Shown piece by piece: positions 62,872 to 64,000 of a DNA stretch of 64,000 nucleotides. Made by a program: the position numbers and the translations under genes. Source of the DNA: Rhodocyclaceae bacterium (GTDB lineage Bacteria; Pseudomonadota; Gammaproteobacteria; Burkholderiales; Rhodocyclaceae); the NCBI GenBank assembly GCA_026417115.1, contig JAOADW010000034.1:1-64000 (forward strand), written 5' to 3'. Below the pieces are notes generated by a model. It saw nothing but the letters and a program-made list of their open reading frames with translations. It was not told where the DNA came from and ran no database searches. Numbering within the stretch: position 1 is the first letter of the stretch; each line of letters begins with the position of its first letter.

Positions 62872-64000
62872 GGCCGTTGAGGACGGCCTTGTTCGCCTTG
62901 GGGATCGCAGGGGCGGGGCTGATCTTCGGCCATTGGGGCGGCCCGTGGGTAGGCGCCGCTGCGGTGGCATTCCTTGCCGCCCTCTGGGCGGGCGGTCACG
63001 AACGTCGGCTCGGCATGTTGCAGCGCTGGGCGCGCGCGCCGATCGACACGCCCGCGCCCAGCGCGGGGGGCGCATGGGGAGAAGCCTTTGCGGCCTTGGC
63101 GCGCCGCATGCGGCAGCTGCAAGCGCAACGGCAAGAGATCGCCCGCCTGGGAATGCGCTTTCGTCAAGTGTTGGAAGCGTTGCCCGACGGCGTCGTGGTG
63201 CTTGCCGGCGAGCAGCATGCGATCGAATGGCTCAACCCGCGCGCCGCCCAGCTCTTGGGGCTCGACCCCGAGCGCGATCGCGGCCTGCCGCTCACCCATT
63301 TCCTGCGTGATCCCGAGTGGGCCGCGTATCTGCAGCGCGCGCGCCAAGAGGCCAGCGAGCCCTATGTCTGGCGCCCACTCGGCGAGGACAAGGTGCTGGC
63401 GCTGCGCCTTGCGCCGTTTCTCGACGAAGGCATGCTCGTGCTGGTGGAGGACATGACGCGCCTGGCGCGCTTGGAGACGATGCGACGCGATTTCGTCGCC
63501 AATGTCTCGCATGAGCTGCGCACGCCGCTTGCCGTGGTGCTCGGCTACTTGGAAACCATCCGCGACGACCTGCAAGAAGGGCGTACGCAGTCGGCGGAAG
63601 CGCTCAAAGGGCTGGCCGTGGCCATCGAATATGCGCGGCGCATGGAGCGCCTGGTGGGCGACCTCTTGACGCTCTCCACGCTGGAAACGGAGGCGCCGCC
63701 GCCGGCGGAAAAAGTCGACGTGCCGGCCCTCTTGGAAGCCGTCGCCGCCGAGGCGAAAGCGCTTTCGAACGGCCAGCATGAAATCACCACGCACTGTGCC
63801 GGCCCGCGTTTTCTGATCGGCAGCGAGCGTGAGCTCGCCAGCGCCTTTGGCAATCTGGCCAGCAACGCCGTGCGCTATACCCCCGCAGGCGGCAAGATCG
63901 CGCTTGCCTGGCGGCCCCTGCCGCAAGGCGGCGCCGTCTTTTCCGTCGCCGACACCGGCATCGGCATCGAGGCGCAGCATTGGCCGCGGCTGACCGAGCG
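62868..64000 (+). CDS. phoR: Phosphate regulon sensor histidine kinase PhoR (3' end outside window)
   Basis: Starts at a GTG overlapping the phoB stop and reads open to the window end, about 377 codons. Two N-terminal hydrophobic helices (ALFALGIAGAGLIFGHW, VGAAAVAFLAALWAGG), a PAS domain (RQVLEALPDGVVVLAGEQHAIEWLNPRAAQLLG), the H box FVANVSHELRTPLAVVLGYLE, the N box FGNLASNAVRYTPAGG and the start of the G1 box SVADTGIGI. It controls PhoB by phosphate availability. The ORF track does not list it because no stop falls in the window. Confidence 0.93.
   Translation, partial: MRPLRTALFALGIAGAGLIFGHWGGPWVGAAAVAFLAALWAGGHERRLGMLQRWARAPIDTPAPSAGGAWGEAFAALARRMRQLQAQRQEIARLGMRFRQVLEALPDGVVVLAGEQHAIEWLNPRAAQLLGLDPERDRGLPLTHFLRDPEWAAYLQRARQEASEPYVWRPLGEDKVLALRLAPFLDEGMLVLVEDMTRLARLETMRRDFVANVSHELRTPLAVVLGYLETIRDDLQEGRTQSAEALKGLAVAIEYARRMERLVGDLLTLSTLETEAPPPAEKVDVPALLEAVAAEAKALSNGQHEITTHCAGPRFLIGSERELASAFGNLASNAVRYTPAGGKIALAWRPLPQGGAVFSVADTGIGIEAQHWPRLTE

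Overview
The window looks like a continuous stretch of the chromosome of a GC-rich betaproteobacterium, and it spans the replication-origin region. Evidence for the lineage: the order dnaN-dnaA / rpmH-rnpA-yidD-yidC-mnmE and mnmG-rsmG-parA-parB-atpIBEFHAGDC; DUF3079, UbiJ/UbiE and DUF971 proteins; a LivM-LivG fusion; a two-cysteine OxyR with di-haem cytochrome c peroxidase. Genus cannot be fixed from sequence reading alone (Rhodocyclales, Sulfuricellales or Hydrogenophilales-like would all fit). I see no IS element, phage, integron or CRISPR array.

Layout. 0-0.7 kb: 3' end of an EAL c-di-GMP phosphodiesterase gene carrying a CZB-like zinc domain, interrupted by an apparent frameshift. 0.7-3.8 kb (minus): a tightly overlapping operon of ChaN-PDZ protein, M1-type metallopeptidase and DUF3079 protein. 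3.9-9.6 kb: an oxidative-stress island with a MsrA-thioredoxin-MsrB fusion, katG, cytochrome c peroxidase and oxyR. A textbook OxyR operator lies over the oxyR promoter, a FNR-type box lies in front of ccp, and a weaker OxyR-like site precedes katG. 9.6-11.6 kb: a divergent pair (outer-membrane-like protein; ZIP metal transporter preceded by a 29-codon hydrophobic ORF) around a perfect double Fur operator. 11.6-16 kb: pepN and ubiB. 16-21.3 kb: sodium:solute symporter and potABCD. 21.3-26 kb: PsiF-repeat protein, then a six-gene minus-strand operon with two tRNA-modification enzymes (TtcA, TcdA), a pteridine reductase, a RutE-like nitroreductase, a three-helix membrane protein and a periplasmic propeller-like protein. 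26-31 kb: CopD-like protein, MidA-like methyltransferase, ampG with a small downstream gene, a radical SAM protein, tRNA-Arg(CCG) and a small cytochrome c.

31.3-37 kb is the origin core: gyrB, dnaN and dnaA on the minus strand and rpmH onward on the plus strand, with DnaA boxes on both sides of dnaA. From there almost everything to 59.6 kb is on the plus strand: rnpA-yidD-yidC-mnmE, a soluble PDC-like sensor protein, a TSUP exporter, a branched-chain amino-acid ABC transporter, two parS sites, mnmG-rsmG-parAB, and the complete F1Fo ATP synthase operon with a clear promoter and a clear intrinsic terminator. 58.7-64 kb: a HTH-PAS-PAS protein, a minus-strand operon DUF971-ubiE-ubiJ-DUF3365 haem protein, and phoB-phoR (phoR cut by the window end) behind PHO-box-like repeats.

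Most genes are ordinary housekeeping genes. The more novel-looking material is the domain order of the Msr fusion, the coupled ChaN/M1/DUF3079 operon, the 29-codon ORF under Fur control, the soluble PDC protein behind mnmE, the HTH-PAS-PAS protein without an output domain, and the redox/tRNA-modification operon with its unknown membrane protein. I did not find a defence system or other clearly undescribed multi-gene machine.
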